Source: AC-32 sp045806105
Lineage (GTDB): Bacteria; Actinomycetota; Thermoleophilia; Gaiellales; Gaiellaceae
DNA length: 29,655 nt
Direction: 5' to 3'
Assembly: GCA_045806105.1 (NCBI GenBank)
Contig: JBJMJY010000010.1
Location: forward strand, 1-29,655
Under the pieces are notes generated by a model. It worked only from the letters and a program-made list of their open reading frames with translations, had not been told where the DNA came from and did not search any database. The position numbers were made by a program, and so were the translations under genes. Shown here in pieces: positions 7,277 to 14,623 of this stretch; the stretch's first letter is position 1, and the number at the start of each line of letters is the position of its first letter.

Positions 7277-8878
7277 ACTCCGGGCCTGGAGTGCCAGACC
7301 GATGCAGGTCGCCCACGCGGCGAGAACCAGCGGAGCGGCCGCGACGGAAGGCGCCGGCAGGAGCGCAAACGCCATCAGCGCGGCGCCGAGGCCGGCGATC
7401 GCCCACGGCCCGCGCTCGCGCGCGAACGGGATCGCAACCGCGGCCGCAGCCAGGACGGCGGCCTCGAGCAGCAGCGCCGGATGCGCCTGCAGCGCCCGCA
7501 CGAGCGCCTCCGCCACGGCGACGGAGTCGCCGCTGCCGGCGATCCCGAGCCCTTTCGGCGGGGCCGCGCCCGTGAACGGGAGGGACGCGTGCCGGAGACC
7601 CGCGACAAGCGCTGCCAGGAGCACCGCCGCGGCGACCTGGAGTACCCTGCGGACGGGCCCGCGGACCGCCTGCGCCGCCAGGGGCAGGAAGCCGAGCGCG
7701 AGCACGGGCGCGAGCAGGGGGCCGAGGGCCAGGAACAGCCCCTGCCGTGGCGCGCGCCACGAAAGGGCGAGCCAGGCGCAGGCGATCGCCGCGTAGACGA
7801 ACGCCAAGCCGGACGAGACGTTTCCGAGCGGCAGGACGGGGACGGCGAGCGTGAAGGCCAGCCCGAGCCGCGGCCGCGCCAGCGTCAGGGCTCCGGCGAT
7901 CATCGCCAGCAGCGGCGCGAAGAGCCCGGGGTAGAACGGCATCTCGGCGGCGGTCCAGCCCGCGAACAGCGCGGCGGCTGCAGGAGCCGCCAGCCGCAGC
8001 GGCACGGTGAGCGCCGGGATCGTCGGGCGCGTCTTGCGCCGCCGCAGCCGCTCGGCGAAGGCGTCGCGGAGCTCGTGCGAGAGCAGCGCGGCGGAGGGGC
8101 GGGCGGCCGGGTCGAGCGCCAGCATCCGGTCGACGAGCGCGCAGAGCGGCTTCGGTAGGTCCGGCCGCACCTGGCCGAGCGGCGCGGCCCCGCTCTCGAT
8201 CCGCTTCGCGGTCTCCAGCAGGGAGCCGTTCCAAAACGGGTGCCAGCCCGCGAGCGACTCCCAGAGCATCGCGCCGACGGCCCAGACGTCCGCCGGCGGC
8301 CCACCGGACTCGCCGTTCACGAGCCTCTCCGGCGGCACGTAGGCGAGCGTGCCGGGAACGTCGCCGGTCGCGGTCAGCGGCTCCTCCTCGGCGAGCTGGG
8401 CGAGCCCGAAGTCGAGCAGCCGCGCGGAGATCTCGCCGCCCTCGGCCAGCAGCACGTTGGACGGCTTTACGTCGCGGTGGACGATCCCGCGCGCGTGCGC
8501 GTGTGCGAGCCCTTCGAGCACCTGCGCCGAGGTTTCCACGGCGGCCACGTCGTCGAGCTGCCCCGCCCGCAGCGCCTGCCGCATGGTCTGCCCGGGGACG
8601 TACTCGTACGCGATGTAGACGTTGCGCGTGTCCCGGTCGAGGCCGTAGGCGCGGAGGCAGCGCTCGTGCCGCAGGCGCGCAGCCGCCAGCGCCTCCCGTT
8701 CGGCGCGCGTGGCCGCCTTCCCCTCGCGCGGGACGATCTTCAGGGCGACGTCGAGCCCCGTGCGCTCGTCGCGCGCGAGCCAGACCGAGCCCGAGCCGCC
8801 GCTCCCGAGCGGCCGCAGGGGCCGATAGCGCTCGGCGACGAGCTCGCTCGAGGACAGCGCAACTGCAGGTTCCGCCAC
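7274..8878 (-). CDS. Ser/Thr protein kinase with polytopic membrane C-terminus
   Basis: N-terminal Hanks-type kinase (about 18-285): Gly loop GSGGSGSVW, VALK with Lys47, HRDVKPSN with Asp136, DFG at 156-158, and PPE in place of the usual APE/SPE. The catalytic set looks intact. The remaining 250 residues are Ala/Leu-rich and form roughly eight to ten membrane helices with short loops and no PASTA or other recognisable sensor domain. This differs from PknA/PknB, which have one helix. It starts at GTG (MAEPAVALS) with GAGGGA five bases upstream. It lies 30 bp before fhaA and so occupies the opposite end of the operon from where pknA would be expected. Substrates are unknown; the fha gene products are obvious candidates. 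Confidence 0.9.
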   Translation of the reverse strand: MAEPAVALSSSELVAERYRPLRPLGSGGSGSVWLARDERTGLDVALKIVPREGKAATRAEREALAAARLRHERCLRAYGLDRDTRNVYIAYEYVPGQTMRQALRAGQLDDVAAVETSAQVLEGLAHAHARGIVHRDVKPSNVLLAEGGEISARLLDFGLAQLAEEEPLTATGDVPGTLAYVPPERLVNGESGGPPADVWAVGAMLWESLAGWHPFWNGSLLETAKRIESGAAPLGQVRPDLPKPLCALVDRMLALDPAARPSAALLSHELRDAFAERLRRRKTRPTIPALTVPLRLAAPAAAALFAGWTAAEMPFYPGLFAPLLAMIAGALTLARPRLGLAFTLAVPVLPLGNVSSGLAFVYAAIACAWLALSWRAPRQGLFLALGPLLAPVLALGFLPLAAQAVRGPVRRVLQVAAAVLLAALVAGLRHASLPFTGAAPPKGLGIAGSGDSVAVAEALVRALQAHPALLLEAAVLAAAAVAIPFARERGPWAIAGLGAALMAFALLPAPSVAAAPLVLAAWATCIGLALQARS

Positions 8879-8933
8879 GGATCCCTCGTTTTCCGCTCGA
8901 CGCTCAGAGTCCTGCCACGGCCGACGAAGCCGC

Positions 8934-8939
8934 TAGAGT
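8934..8939 (+). promoter_or_regulatory. Possible -10 box (TAGAGT) for the plus-strand operon
   Basis: TAGAGT fits TAnnnT and lies about 41 nt before the TTG start of the next gene, in the 102-bp gap between two divergent genes. No strong -35 is seen. Confidence 0.35.
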
Positions 8940-8980
8940 GAGCCGACTTTTTCCTGCAAAGGCTGGGCCGGGCAGGGCAT

Positions 8981-10132
8981 TTGAGCGAACACGACACCGA
9001 CATCGAGTTCGACTTCTTCGAGGAAGAGCCGCCGACGCAGGAGGCGTCGGCGACCGAGCAGGTGGTCCCGCGCCGCGGCCCGCAGCGGCCACCGCGCGGC
9101 CCGACGAACCTCACCCCGCTCCTACGCCTCATCGGCCTGATCGCGTTCGCGATCCTGATCATCGTGCTGCTCGTGCTCTGGGTGCAGAGCTGCCAGGAGG
9201 CCGGCAAGGAGAAGACGTACAAGGGCTACATGACCAAGGTCTCCGAGGTCACCGGCTCCTCCCAGCAGATCGGCAGGCAGCTGAGCCAGGCGCTGCTGGC
9301 GCAGGGTCTGAAGGAGGCGCAGGTCGAGCAGCGCATCGCGGGTCTCGCGCGGCAGGAGCAGCTCGACGTCGAGCGCGCCCGCGAGATCACGCCGCCCGGG
9401 ACGCTGCGCGACGAACATGACGCGCTGATCCAGACGCTGCAGTACCGCGTCAGCGGGCTGAACGGCCTCGCGAGCGCCCTCGCCGCGACGGCGAACGTCA
9501 AGGACGCCGACCGGGCGGGCACCGTCCTCGCCGGCCAGATGCAGCGCCTGCTCGCCAGCGACGTGATCTACGACGACTCGTTCAAGGACCCTGCGGATAC
9601 CGAGCTGAAGCGCCAGGGCGTGACCGGCACCAACGAGAACGGCGGCCCGCTCGTGCCCGACTCGAACTTCCTGCAGAGCTCGGACCTGGTGACGCAGGGG
9701 GCCATGGCGACGGTGATCGGCAAGATCCGCGGCGGCGCCGTGACCCCGAGCCAGGGCGGCCTGCGCGGGACGAACCTTGTCTCGGTCAAGGTGCAGCCGA
9801 ACGGCCAGGAGCTGAGCACGTCCACCACGAACACGATCACCGTCCGAACGAACATGAGCATCCAGGTCACCGTCGAGGACTCGGGCGACTCCCAGGAGGC
9901 GAACATCCCGGTCACGCTCACGATCCAGCAGGCGAGCGGGCCCGAGATCAAGAAGACGGCGAGGATCGGCTTCATCAACCCGGGCGAGCAGAAGACGGTG
10001 AGCTTCTCCGGCTTCCCGGCGGTCAACTTCGGCTCCACGGCGACAGTGAAGGTCGAGGTCCAACCGGTGACGAACGAGTCGAAGACGGACAACAACTCGG
10101 CGGACTACCCCGTCATCTTCTCCGTCGCGTAG
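8981..10132 (+). CDS. Membrane-anchored protein with CARDB-like extracellular domain
   Basis: Function not recognised. Seen: an acidic N-terminus (DIEFDFFEEEPP), a basic/Pro-rich stretch, one membrane helix (LIGLIAFAILIIVLLVLWV, about 51-69), a Gln/Glu/Arg-rich helical region (about 75-200) and a C-terminal beta-rich part (about 265-383) resembling CARDB adhesion-type folds, with VTVEDSGDSQEANIPVTL and NNSADYPV. Topology suggests a cytoplasmic acidic tail and an extracellular remainder. The start is TTG, preceded by GGGCAGGGC; the nearest better start would delete the acidic tail. It is followed 3 bp later by the DUF4446 gene, so the two are probably co-transcribed. It lies opposite the wall-kinase operon, so a cell-surface role is possible but is only inference. 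Confidence 0.75.
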   Translation: MSEHDTDIEFDFFEEEPPTQEASATEQVVPRRGPQRPPRGPTNLTPLLRLIGLIAFAILIIVLLVLWVQSCQEAGKEKTYKGYMTKVSEVTGSSQQIGRQLSQALLAQGLKEAQVEQRIAGLARQEQLDVERAREITPPGTLRDEHDALIQTLQYRVSGLNGLASALAATANVKDADRAGTVLAGQMQRLLASDVIYDDSFKDPADTELKRQGVTGTNENGGPLVPDSNFLQSSDLVTQGAMATVIGKIRGGAVTPSQGGLRGTNLVSVKVQPNGQELSTSTTNTITVRTNMSIQVTVEDSGDSQEANIPVTLTIQQASGPEIKKTARIGFINPGEQKTVSFSGFPAVNFGSTATVKVEVQPVTNESKTDNNSADYPVIFSVA

Positions 10133-10135
10133 CAC

Positions 10136-10618
10136 GTGAGCTTCTCCAGCTCGACCGCCGCCTGGATCGCCATCGCGGCCGCGGTGGTGGCGGCGCTCGC
10201 GCTCCTGGCCGTGCTGTGGGTCCTCAGGAGGATGCGGCGGCTGCGCGAGGGCCAGGCGGTGCTGCTCGGCGAGGGCAAGACCGACTTCGTCGACTTCGCG
10301 GTCTCGCTGCAGGGGCGGATCGACGACCTGCACCGGGCGGTGGACGAGATCGCGGCCGGCCTCGTCCGCGTCGACCGGCGCGTCGACGGCTCGGTCACGA
10401 ACACCTCGATCGTCCGCTACGACGCGTACGAGAACACCGGCGGGCACCAGTCGGCGTCGCTCGCAGTCCTCGACTCGGCGCGCTCGGGCGTCGTCGTCAC
10501 CGCTATCCAGGGGCGCGACTACGCCCGGATCTACATGAAGGAGCTCGACCGCGGACGGGCCTCGATCGCGCTTTCGCCAGAAGAGGCGGAGGCCGTTGAG
10601 AGGGCCATGTCCCGCTAG
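10136..10618 (+). CDS. DUF4446 family membrane protein
   Basis: One N-terminal membrane helix (about 8-30, Ala/Val/Leu-rich, followed by RRMRRLREGQ) and a cytoplasmic part with a coiled-coil-like segment (LQGRIDDLHRAVDEI). The conserved block VRYDAYENTGGHQSASLAVLDS and GRDYARIYMKEL is diagnostic of DUF4446. The 160-residue length is normal for the family, which is widespread in Gram-positive bacteria and has no established function. GTG start three bases after the upstream stop; a terminator-like hairpin follows the gene. Confidence 0.85.
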   Translation: MSFSSSTAAWIAIAAAVVAALALLAVLWVLRRMRRLREGQAVLLGEGKTDFVDFAVSLQGRIDDLHRAVDEIAAGLVRVDRRVDGSVTNTSIVRYDAYENTGGHQSASLAVLDSARSGVVVTAIQGRDYARIYMKELDRGRASIALSPEEAEAVERAMSR

Positions 10619-10644
10619 AACGCCCTACGGGCTAACCCGCGCAG

Positions 10645-10669
10645 AGGACTCGGCCCACGGCCGAGTCCT
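10645..10669 (+). terminator. Perfect 11-bp hairpin after the DUF4446 gene
   Basis: AGGACTCGGCC pairs perfectly with GGCCGAGTCCT across a CAC loop, 26 nt after the stop codon. No U-tract follows, which is common for actinobacterial terminators. It lies just before the putative -10 of the next gene, so it likely separates two transcription units. Confidence 0.6.
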
Positions 10670-10682
10670 GCACGCTGGCTGG

Positions 10683-10688
10683 TAAATT
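10683..10688 (+). promoter_or_regulatory. Leaderless-type -10 box (TAAATT)
   Basis: TAAATT fits TAnnnT and is followed after 7 nt by the TTG start of the HNH gene, with no Shine-Dalgarno between them. That spacing is what is expected when transcription begins at the start codon. Confidence 0.5.
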
Positions 10689-10695
10689 CGGGGCG

Positions 10696-11226
10696 TTGCA
10701 GCAAGTTCTCGTACTCAACGCCAGCTACGAGCCGCTGAACGTCACCACCGTTCGCCGTGCGCACGTGCTCGTGTTCAAGGGCAAGGCCGAGGTGATCGAG
10801 GAGCTCGACCAGCCCCTCAGATCCGCGACGGGAGCCTTCCCGTGGCCGCACGTGATCCGGCTCGTCCAGTACGTCCGCGTCCCGCGCACGCTGCAGCGCA
10901 AGATCTCGCGGCGCGCCCTGTTCGCCCGCGACGGCTGGCGCTGCATGTACTGCGGCACCACCAGCGGCCGGCTGACGCTCGACCACGTCGTACCCCGTAG
11001 CCGCGGCGGCGGCTCGGTCTGGGAGAACGTCGTCACCTCGTGCGCGCCCTGCAACATGCGCAAGGGCAACCGTCTGCCGGACGAGGTCGAGATGACGCTG
11101 CGCAAGCCGCCCCGCGCGCCGGCGCCGGTGCTGTTCATCCACCTCGCGACGTCCAAGATCCCGAATCGCTGGCAGCCGTACCTGACCGGCCTCGGCGGGT
11201 CGGCTCGCGCCGCGGCGACCGGCTGA
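10696..11226 (+). CDS. HNH endonuclease family protein
   Basis: 176-residue protein of the HNH family common in actinobacteria. The N-terminal part (VLVLNASYEPLNVTTVRRA) is typical of this subgroup. The HNH/zinc region spans about 72-125: CMYCG, LDHVVPRSRGG containing the catalytic His, ENVVTSCAPCN with the second Cys pair, then KGNR. All metal-binding cysteines (two CxxC pairs) are present. Nuclease activity is expected from the fold, but the biological role of this stand-alone group is not established. The start is TTG, chosen for the conserved QQVLVLNASYEPL opening and the -10 placed 7 nt upstream. There is no restriction or phage gene nearby, so a housekeeping or repair role is more likely than defence (inference). 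Confidence 0.9.
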   Translation: MQQVLVLNASYEPLNVTTVRRAHVLVFKGKAEVIEELDQPLRSATGAFPWPHVIRLVQYVRVPRTLQRKISRRALFARDGWRCMYCGTTSGRLTLDHVVPRSRGGGSVWENVVTSCAPCNMRKGNRLPDEVEMTLRKPPRAPAPVLFIHLATSKIPNRWQPYLTGLGGSARAAATG

Positions 11227-11231
11227 TGTGA

Positions 11232-11249
11232 CGCCGGCACGGGCCGGCG
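11232..11249 (+). terminator. Short GC hairpin between HNH and SIMPL genes
   Basis: CGCCGGC and GCCGGCG form a 7-bp stem with a 4-nt loop just after the HNH stop. There is no U-tract, so it is a weak terminator candidate only. Confidence 0.25.
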
Positions 11250-11291
11250 GCGTACCTCCCGCGGAACTCGCACCCGAACCGGGAGGACCCG

Positions 11292-11999
11292 ATGAGACTC
11301 GTGCAGCTGGGAGTCGTCGCAGCCGCGATCGTGGCTGCGGTGGCGTTTGCCGGCGTGGGGCGGCCGGACACAGCTCGCGGATCCGCGCCGGACACGCGCA
11401 GCGTCAAGGTGAGCGGGACGGCCGGCGTCGAGGCCGTGCCGGACCGGGCCGGCTTCTCGGCCGGCGTCTCCAGCGACGCGGCCATCGCACGCGGGGCGCT
11501 CGCGGCGAACGCGTCGAAGGCGGCCCGCGTGATCGCCGCGCTCCGCGCCGCGGGCGTGGCGAAGGCTGACCTGCAGACGCAGGACGTCTCCGTCTCGCCT
11601 CGCTGGAACGAACACGGCGAGCAGGACGGCTTCACCGCACGCTCCTCGGTGCAGGTGCACGTGCGGGACGTCCGGCAGGCAGGGCGGCTGATCGACGCCG
11701 CCGTCGCCGCAGGTGCGACCGAGACATCCGGGCCGAGCTTCGACCGCAGCAACCGCGACGCGCTCTACCGGGACGCGCTGAAGGAGGCGTTCGCCGAGGC
11801 GCGGTTGAAGGCGGCGACGCTCGCCGGCGAGGCGGGCTCAAGCCTCGGCCGCGTGCTGCGCATCGAGGAGTCGTCTTCGGCGCCCCAGCCGCAGCCGCTG
11901 CCATACGAGATGCGCGCGATGTCCGATATGCCGACTCCTGTCGAGCCGGGCAAGGAGGAGGTTCAGGCGACCGTCACGGTGACGTTCAGTCTCGCGTGA
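11292..11999 (+). CDS. Secreted SIMPL (DUF541) domain protein
   Basis: N-terminal signal peptide (MRLVQLGVVAAAIVAAVAFA, cleavage probably near residue 20-30) followed by a SIMPL domain: VSGTAGVEAVPDRAGFSAGV, the ANASKAARVIAALRAAGV helix, VSPRW, and a C-terminal VQATVTVTFSL strand. The 235-residue length is normal. These are periplasmic or extracytoplasmic proteins of the BP26/YggE type, some linked to oxidative stress; no enzymatic function is known. GGGAGGA at 11280-11286, 5 nt before the ATG, fixes the start. The 3' end overlaps the convergent sulfurtransferase gene by 14 bp. Confidence 0.88.
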   Translation: MRLVQLGVVAAAIVAAVAFAGVGRPDTARGSAPDTRSVKVSGTAGVEAVPDRAGFSAGVSSDAAIARGALAANASKAARVIAALRAAGVAKADLQTQDVSVSPRWNEHGEQDGFTARSSVQVHVRDVRQAGRLIDAAVAAGATETSGPSFDRSNRDALYRDALKEAFAEARLKAATLAGEAGSSLGRVLRIEESSSAPQPQPLPYEMRAMSDMPTPVEPGKEEVQATVTVTFSLA

Positions 12000-12681
12000 C
12001 CGGCAGCCCGAGCTGCTCCCACTCGCTCCAGGAGCCCGGGTAGAGGCGGCCCTCGCGGCCGGCGAGCCAGAGCCGGTGGAGCGTGACGCAGGCCGTTACG
12101 CCGGAGCCGCAGTACGCCGCGAGCTCGCCCTCGGGCAGCTGCGGGAGCGGTTCGTCCCAGGGCGCGTTGTGCGCGCCGGGCACCCGTCCCGGCACGCGGT
12201 CGATCGGGTTCGGCTCGCCGCGGAACCGCTCCGGCGGGCGCGCGTCGACGACCACCAGCTCGTCGAGCCGATCTGCGAGCTCGCCGGCCTCGATCGTGTC
12301 GTGCTCGCGCGGCCGCGGGGTGAACTGCGCCGGCTCGATCTCCTCGTCCCCGGCCCGCAGCGCCCCCAGCCAGCCTTCCAGGTTGATGACCGCGCAGTCG
12401 TCGTGGCCGAAGTGGCGCAACAGCCACCAGAGCCGCTCCGCGCCGCCCATGTTCCCGTAGGCGACGACGAAGACGCCGTCGCCGATCCCGGCGCGTGACG
12501 CGGCCCGGGCGAAGTCTTCGGCGTCCGGCAGCGGGTGCCGTCCCCGCGGCCCCGGCGGTGCGGCCAGGTCTTCGTCGACGTCGAGGAACGACGCGCCCGG
12601 GATGTGCCCTTCGAGGTACAGCTCGCGCCCGCGGCCGGGCGAGCCGAGCTCCCAGCGGCAGTCGACGAACTGGTAGCGCAT
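11986..12681 (-). CDS. sseA: Thiosulfate/3-mercaptopyruvate sulfurtransferase
   Basis: Two tandem rhodanese domains. The N-terminal, inactive one starts FVDCRWEL with GHIPGASFLDVDEDL and GRHPLP; the C-terminal, active one has VVDARPPERFRGE and the catalytic loop CGSGVTA with Cys191. The reaction is transfer of sulfane sulfur to thiol or cyanide acceptors. CGSGVTA resembles the loop of 3-mercaptopyruvate-type enzymes, but which donor is used cannot be told. The ATG gives 231 residues, starting MRYQFVDCRW. A TTG eight codons earlier, at 12705, is possible but overlaps the palindrome upstream. The protein is a little shorter than the 275-285 usual for the family. Confidence 0.92.
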   Translation of the reverse strand: MRYQFVDCRWELGSPGRGRELYLEGHIPGASFLDVDEDLAAPPGPRGRHPLPDAEDFARAASRAGIGDGVFVVAYGNMGGAERLWWLLRHFGHDDCAVINLEGWLGALRAGDEEIEPAQFTPRPREHDTIEAGELADRLDELVVVDARPPERFRGEPNPIDRVPGRVPGAHNAPWDEPLPQLPEGELAAYCGSGVTACVTLHRLWLAGREGRLYPGSWSEWEQLGLPVTRD

Positions 12682-12702
12682 CGCCGTAGCGTGCCCGAAC
12701 GC

Positions 12703-12723
12703 CAAGTAACAGTCTGTTACTTG
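12703..12723. promoter_or_regulatory. Perfect palindrome, probable operator
   Basis: Half-site CAAGTAACAG and its exact complement CTGTTACTTG flank a single central T. This is a 10-bp perfect dyad that is AT-rich against its GC-rich surroundings. It begins 22 bp upstream of the sulfurtransferase ATG and ends one base before the stop codon of the small Cys-rich gene. The 1-nt centre is typical of a protein-binding dyad (for example TetR-type operators) more than an RNA hairpin. No regulator gene is adjacent. Confidence 0.55.
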
Positions 12724-12724
12724 C

Positions 12725-12868
12725 TCAGGAGAACGCGCTGCGGAAGCCCGCTGGGCGCAGGGCGAGCGGGCGCTTGCAGCGGCCGCACCAGCTCTGGCTC
12801 GAGCCCTTCTGCTCGGATCGCTCCTGCAGGAGCGGCTTCTCGCAGGTGCACTTCTCGTTGTTCGTCAT
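12725..12868 (-). CDS. 47-residue Cys-rich, zinc-ribbon-like protein
   Basis: Tiny protein starting MTNNEKCTC. It has CxC (Cys7, Cys9) and CxxC (Cys28, Cys31) pairs separated by 18 residues, a spacing that could bind one zinc as a ribbon, and ends in an Arg-rich tail (RPLALRPAGFRSAFS). The ATG overlaps the amt stop by ATGA, with GGAGG 5-9 bases upstream inside the amt end, so it is a real translationally coupled candidate and not a chance frame. No family is recognised. The position after glnB and amt suggests a role linked to ammonium uptake or its regulation (inference only). Confidence 0.65.
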   Translation of the reverse strand: MTNNEKCTCEKPLLQERSEQKGSSQSWCGRCKRPLALRPAGFRSAFS

Positions 12869-14253
12869 GCGGCCTCCTCGACCGATTGTGGTGGTGCGGG
12901 CGGACGGTGCGGGTGCGCGTGGCCGACCAGATGGCCGTGCGCCTCGGTGCCGTAGCCGCCCGGGACCGGGATGTAGAACTCGGGGTAGCCCCACATGCCG
13001 TGCTCGCTGACGTCGAGGCCGGCGGTCTCCGTCTCCTCTTCGACCCGGATTCCCCAGAGGCGCTTCATCGTCCAGAGGCAACCGAACGAGGCGCTGAAGG
13101 TGAAGGCGCCGACCGCGGCGAGGCCGATTAGCTGCACCCAGACCTGGTGCAGCGAGCCTGTGTAGACGAAGCCGCCCTTGCCGGTGTTCAGCGTCGCGGC
13201 GAGCGCCGGCACCGCGAAGAGGCCGGTCGCGAGCGTGCCCCAGACGCCGGAGACGCCGTGGACGGCGACCGCGCCGATGGGATCGTCGATCCCGATCCGC
13301 TCCACCGCGAGCACCCCGACGACCGCGATCACGCCGGCGACGAGTCCGATCACGACCGCAGCCCAGGGCGCGACGAAGCCGGAGGCAGCCGTGACGGCGA
13401 CAAGAGCCGCGAGGACGCCGTTCAGCATCATCGAGATGTCGGGCTTGCGCAGCACGAGCCACGCCGTGACCGCGCCGCTCACCGCTCCCGCCGCCGCGGC
13501 GAGGTTCGTCGTCAGCGCCACGTAGGCGAAGAAGCCGACGCGGTCGCCGGTGACGACGCCGAGCGTCGAGCCCGGATTGAAGCCGAACCAGCCGAACCAG
13601 AGGATGAGCGTCCCGAGCACGGCGTAGGGGATGTTGTGGCCGGGGATCGCGTTCCCGCGCCCGCCCTCGAACTTGCCGATCCGCGGGCCGAGCAGCAGCG
13701 CGCCCGCGAGCGCGGCGAGGGCGCCCTGGTAGTGCACGACCGTCGAGCCGGCGAAGTCCTGCATCCCGAGCCCGAACAGCCAGCCGCCGCCCCAGACCCA
13801 GTGCGAGGTGACCGAGTAGATGAGCGTGAACAGGGCGCCGAAGACGAAGTAGACCCACAGCTTCGCCCGCTCGGCCATCGCACCCCAGACGATCGCGAGC
13901 GAGACGCCGGCGAAGACGACCTCGAACATGTAGCCCGCGGCGCCGGGGACGGTGGTGAAGAACGAGTACGGCGCCTCGCCGATCGAGAGCAGCGAGTCGA
14001 CCGACGGCGCAAAGCCGCCGGTTCCGATCACCGAGTTCCCGTCGCCGAAGGCGATCCCGAAGCCGACCGCCCAGTAGACGAGCGAGCAGACGCCGAAGAT
14101 CAAAACGTTCTTGCCGGCGATGTGCGCGGCGTTCTTCATCCGCGTCAGCCCCGCCTCGAGGAAGGCGAAGCCGGCCTGCATGAACATCACGAGCACGGCC
14201 GCGACGACGACCCAGAGCGTGTTCGCCGCAATCAGCAGGTCGCTGTTCTTCAT
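12865..14253 (-). CDS. amt: Ammonium transporter (Amt family)
   Basis: Trimeric ammonium channel of the cytoplasmic membrane. Eleven helices are expected; seen are the N-terminal MFMQAGFAFLEAG, the pore twin-His pair (His174 in TVVHYQGALAAL and His332 in VHGVSGVWGTLA), and FGWFGFNPGST. The 462-residue length is slightly over the usual 400-430. The extra residues form a long C-terminal tail with WGYPEFYIPVPGG and then a His-rich stretch (AHGHLVGHAHPHRPP, five His in about 12 residues). In other Amt proteins the C-terminal tail contacts P-II. The ATG overlaps the glnB stop by ATGA, with a GGAGG sequence just upstream, so production should be coupled to P-II. Confidence 0.96.
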   Translation of the reverse strand: MKNSDLLIAANTLWVVVAAVLVMFMQAGFAFLEAGLTRMKNAAHIAGKNVLIFGVCSLVYWAVGFGIAFGDGNSVIGTGGFAPSVDSLLSIGEAPYSFFTTVPGAAGYMFEVVFAGVSLAIVWGAMAERAKLWVYFVFGALFTLIYSVTSHWVWGGGWLFGLGMQDFAGSTVVHYQGALAALAGALLLGPRIGKFEGGRGNAIPGHNIPYAVLGTLILWFGWFGFNPGSTLGVVTGDRVGFFAYVALTTNLAAAAGAVSGAVTAWLVLRKPDISMMLNGVLAALVAVTAASGFVAPWAAVVIGLVAGVIAVVGVLAVERIGIDDPIGAVAVHGVSGVWGTLATGLFAVPALAATLNTGKGGFVYTGSLHQVWVQLIGLAAVGAFTFSASFGCLWTMKRLWGIRVEEETETAGLDVSEHGMWGYPEFYIPVPGGYGTEAHGHLVGHAHPHRPPAPPQSVEEAA

Positions 14254-14606
14254 GCCGCCTCCTCTTCCGCCCGACGCAGCGGGAGGCCCGTGCGGTGGTG
14301 GGTGACGTGGTCGACCGCGGTCGTCCAGACGAGCCCGTCGCCGCAGTCGTTGCCGCTGCGCGCGGCGTCGGCGACCGTCGAGGCCACCGGGGCCGCGAGC
14401 TCGTCGGCCACGACGAACGTGAGCAGCGCCTTCGGCAGGAACCGCGACTCGAAGACCCGCCCGCGATATTCGTGCGTGATCCCACGCTGGCGGCCGTGGC
14501 CGACGGCCTCGACCACCGTGACGCCGACGTGGCCGGTCTGCTCCTCGACCGCGTCGATGACGATCTCCACCCGCTCGCGGAGGACGACGGCTTCGACCTT
14601 CCTCAT
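14250..14606 (-). CDS. glnB: Divergent P-II nitrogen regulatory protein
   Basis: 118-residue P-II protein. The opening MRKVEAVVLRERVEIVIDAV, the VVEAVGHGRQRG strand-loop and FLPKALLTFVV match the P-II fold and the start of the T-loop. Aligned by eye with E. coli GlnB (one-residue offset), the T-loop Tyr51 is Phe52 here, so the uridylylation/adenylylation target is lost, while the Tyr46 equivalent (Tyr47) is kept. In the nucleotide-binding C-terminal half GDG is kept, but Lys90 becomes Leu and Arg101 becomes His (DGLVWTTAVDHVTHHRTG). It is first in an overlapping glnB-amt-Cys-rich unit, so Amt gating is the expected job. Whether it still binds ATP/ADP and 2-oxoglutarate is uncertain. Confidence 0.85.
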   Translation of the reverse strand: MRKVEAVVLRERVEIVIDAVEEQTGHVGVTVVEAVGHGRQRGITHEYRGRVFESRFLPKALLTFVVADELAAPVASTVADAARSGNDCGDGLVWTTAVDHVTHHRTGLPLRRAEEEAA

Positions 14607-14623
14607 AGCGGCCGCGTCCCTTC

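Noticed and set aside
10696..11226. HNH gene as a defence or homing nuclease
   Set aside because: No methylase, intron, intein, phage or toxin context; sequence fits the widespread housekeeping-type group.
13512..14012. 166-codon minus frame inside amt
   Set aside because: Ser/Arg-rich product in another frame of a clearly coding Amt gene; a shadow.
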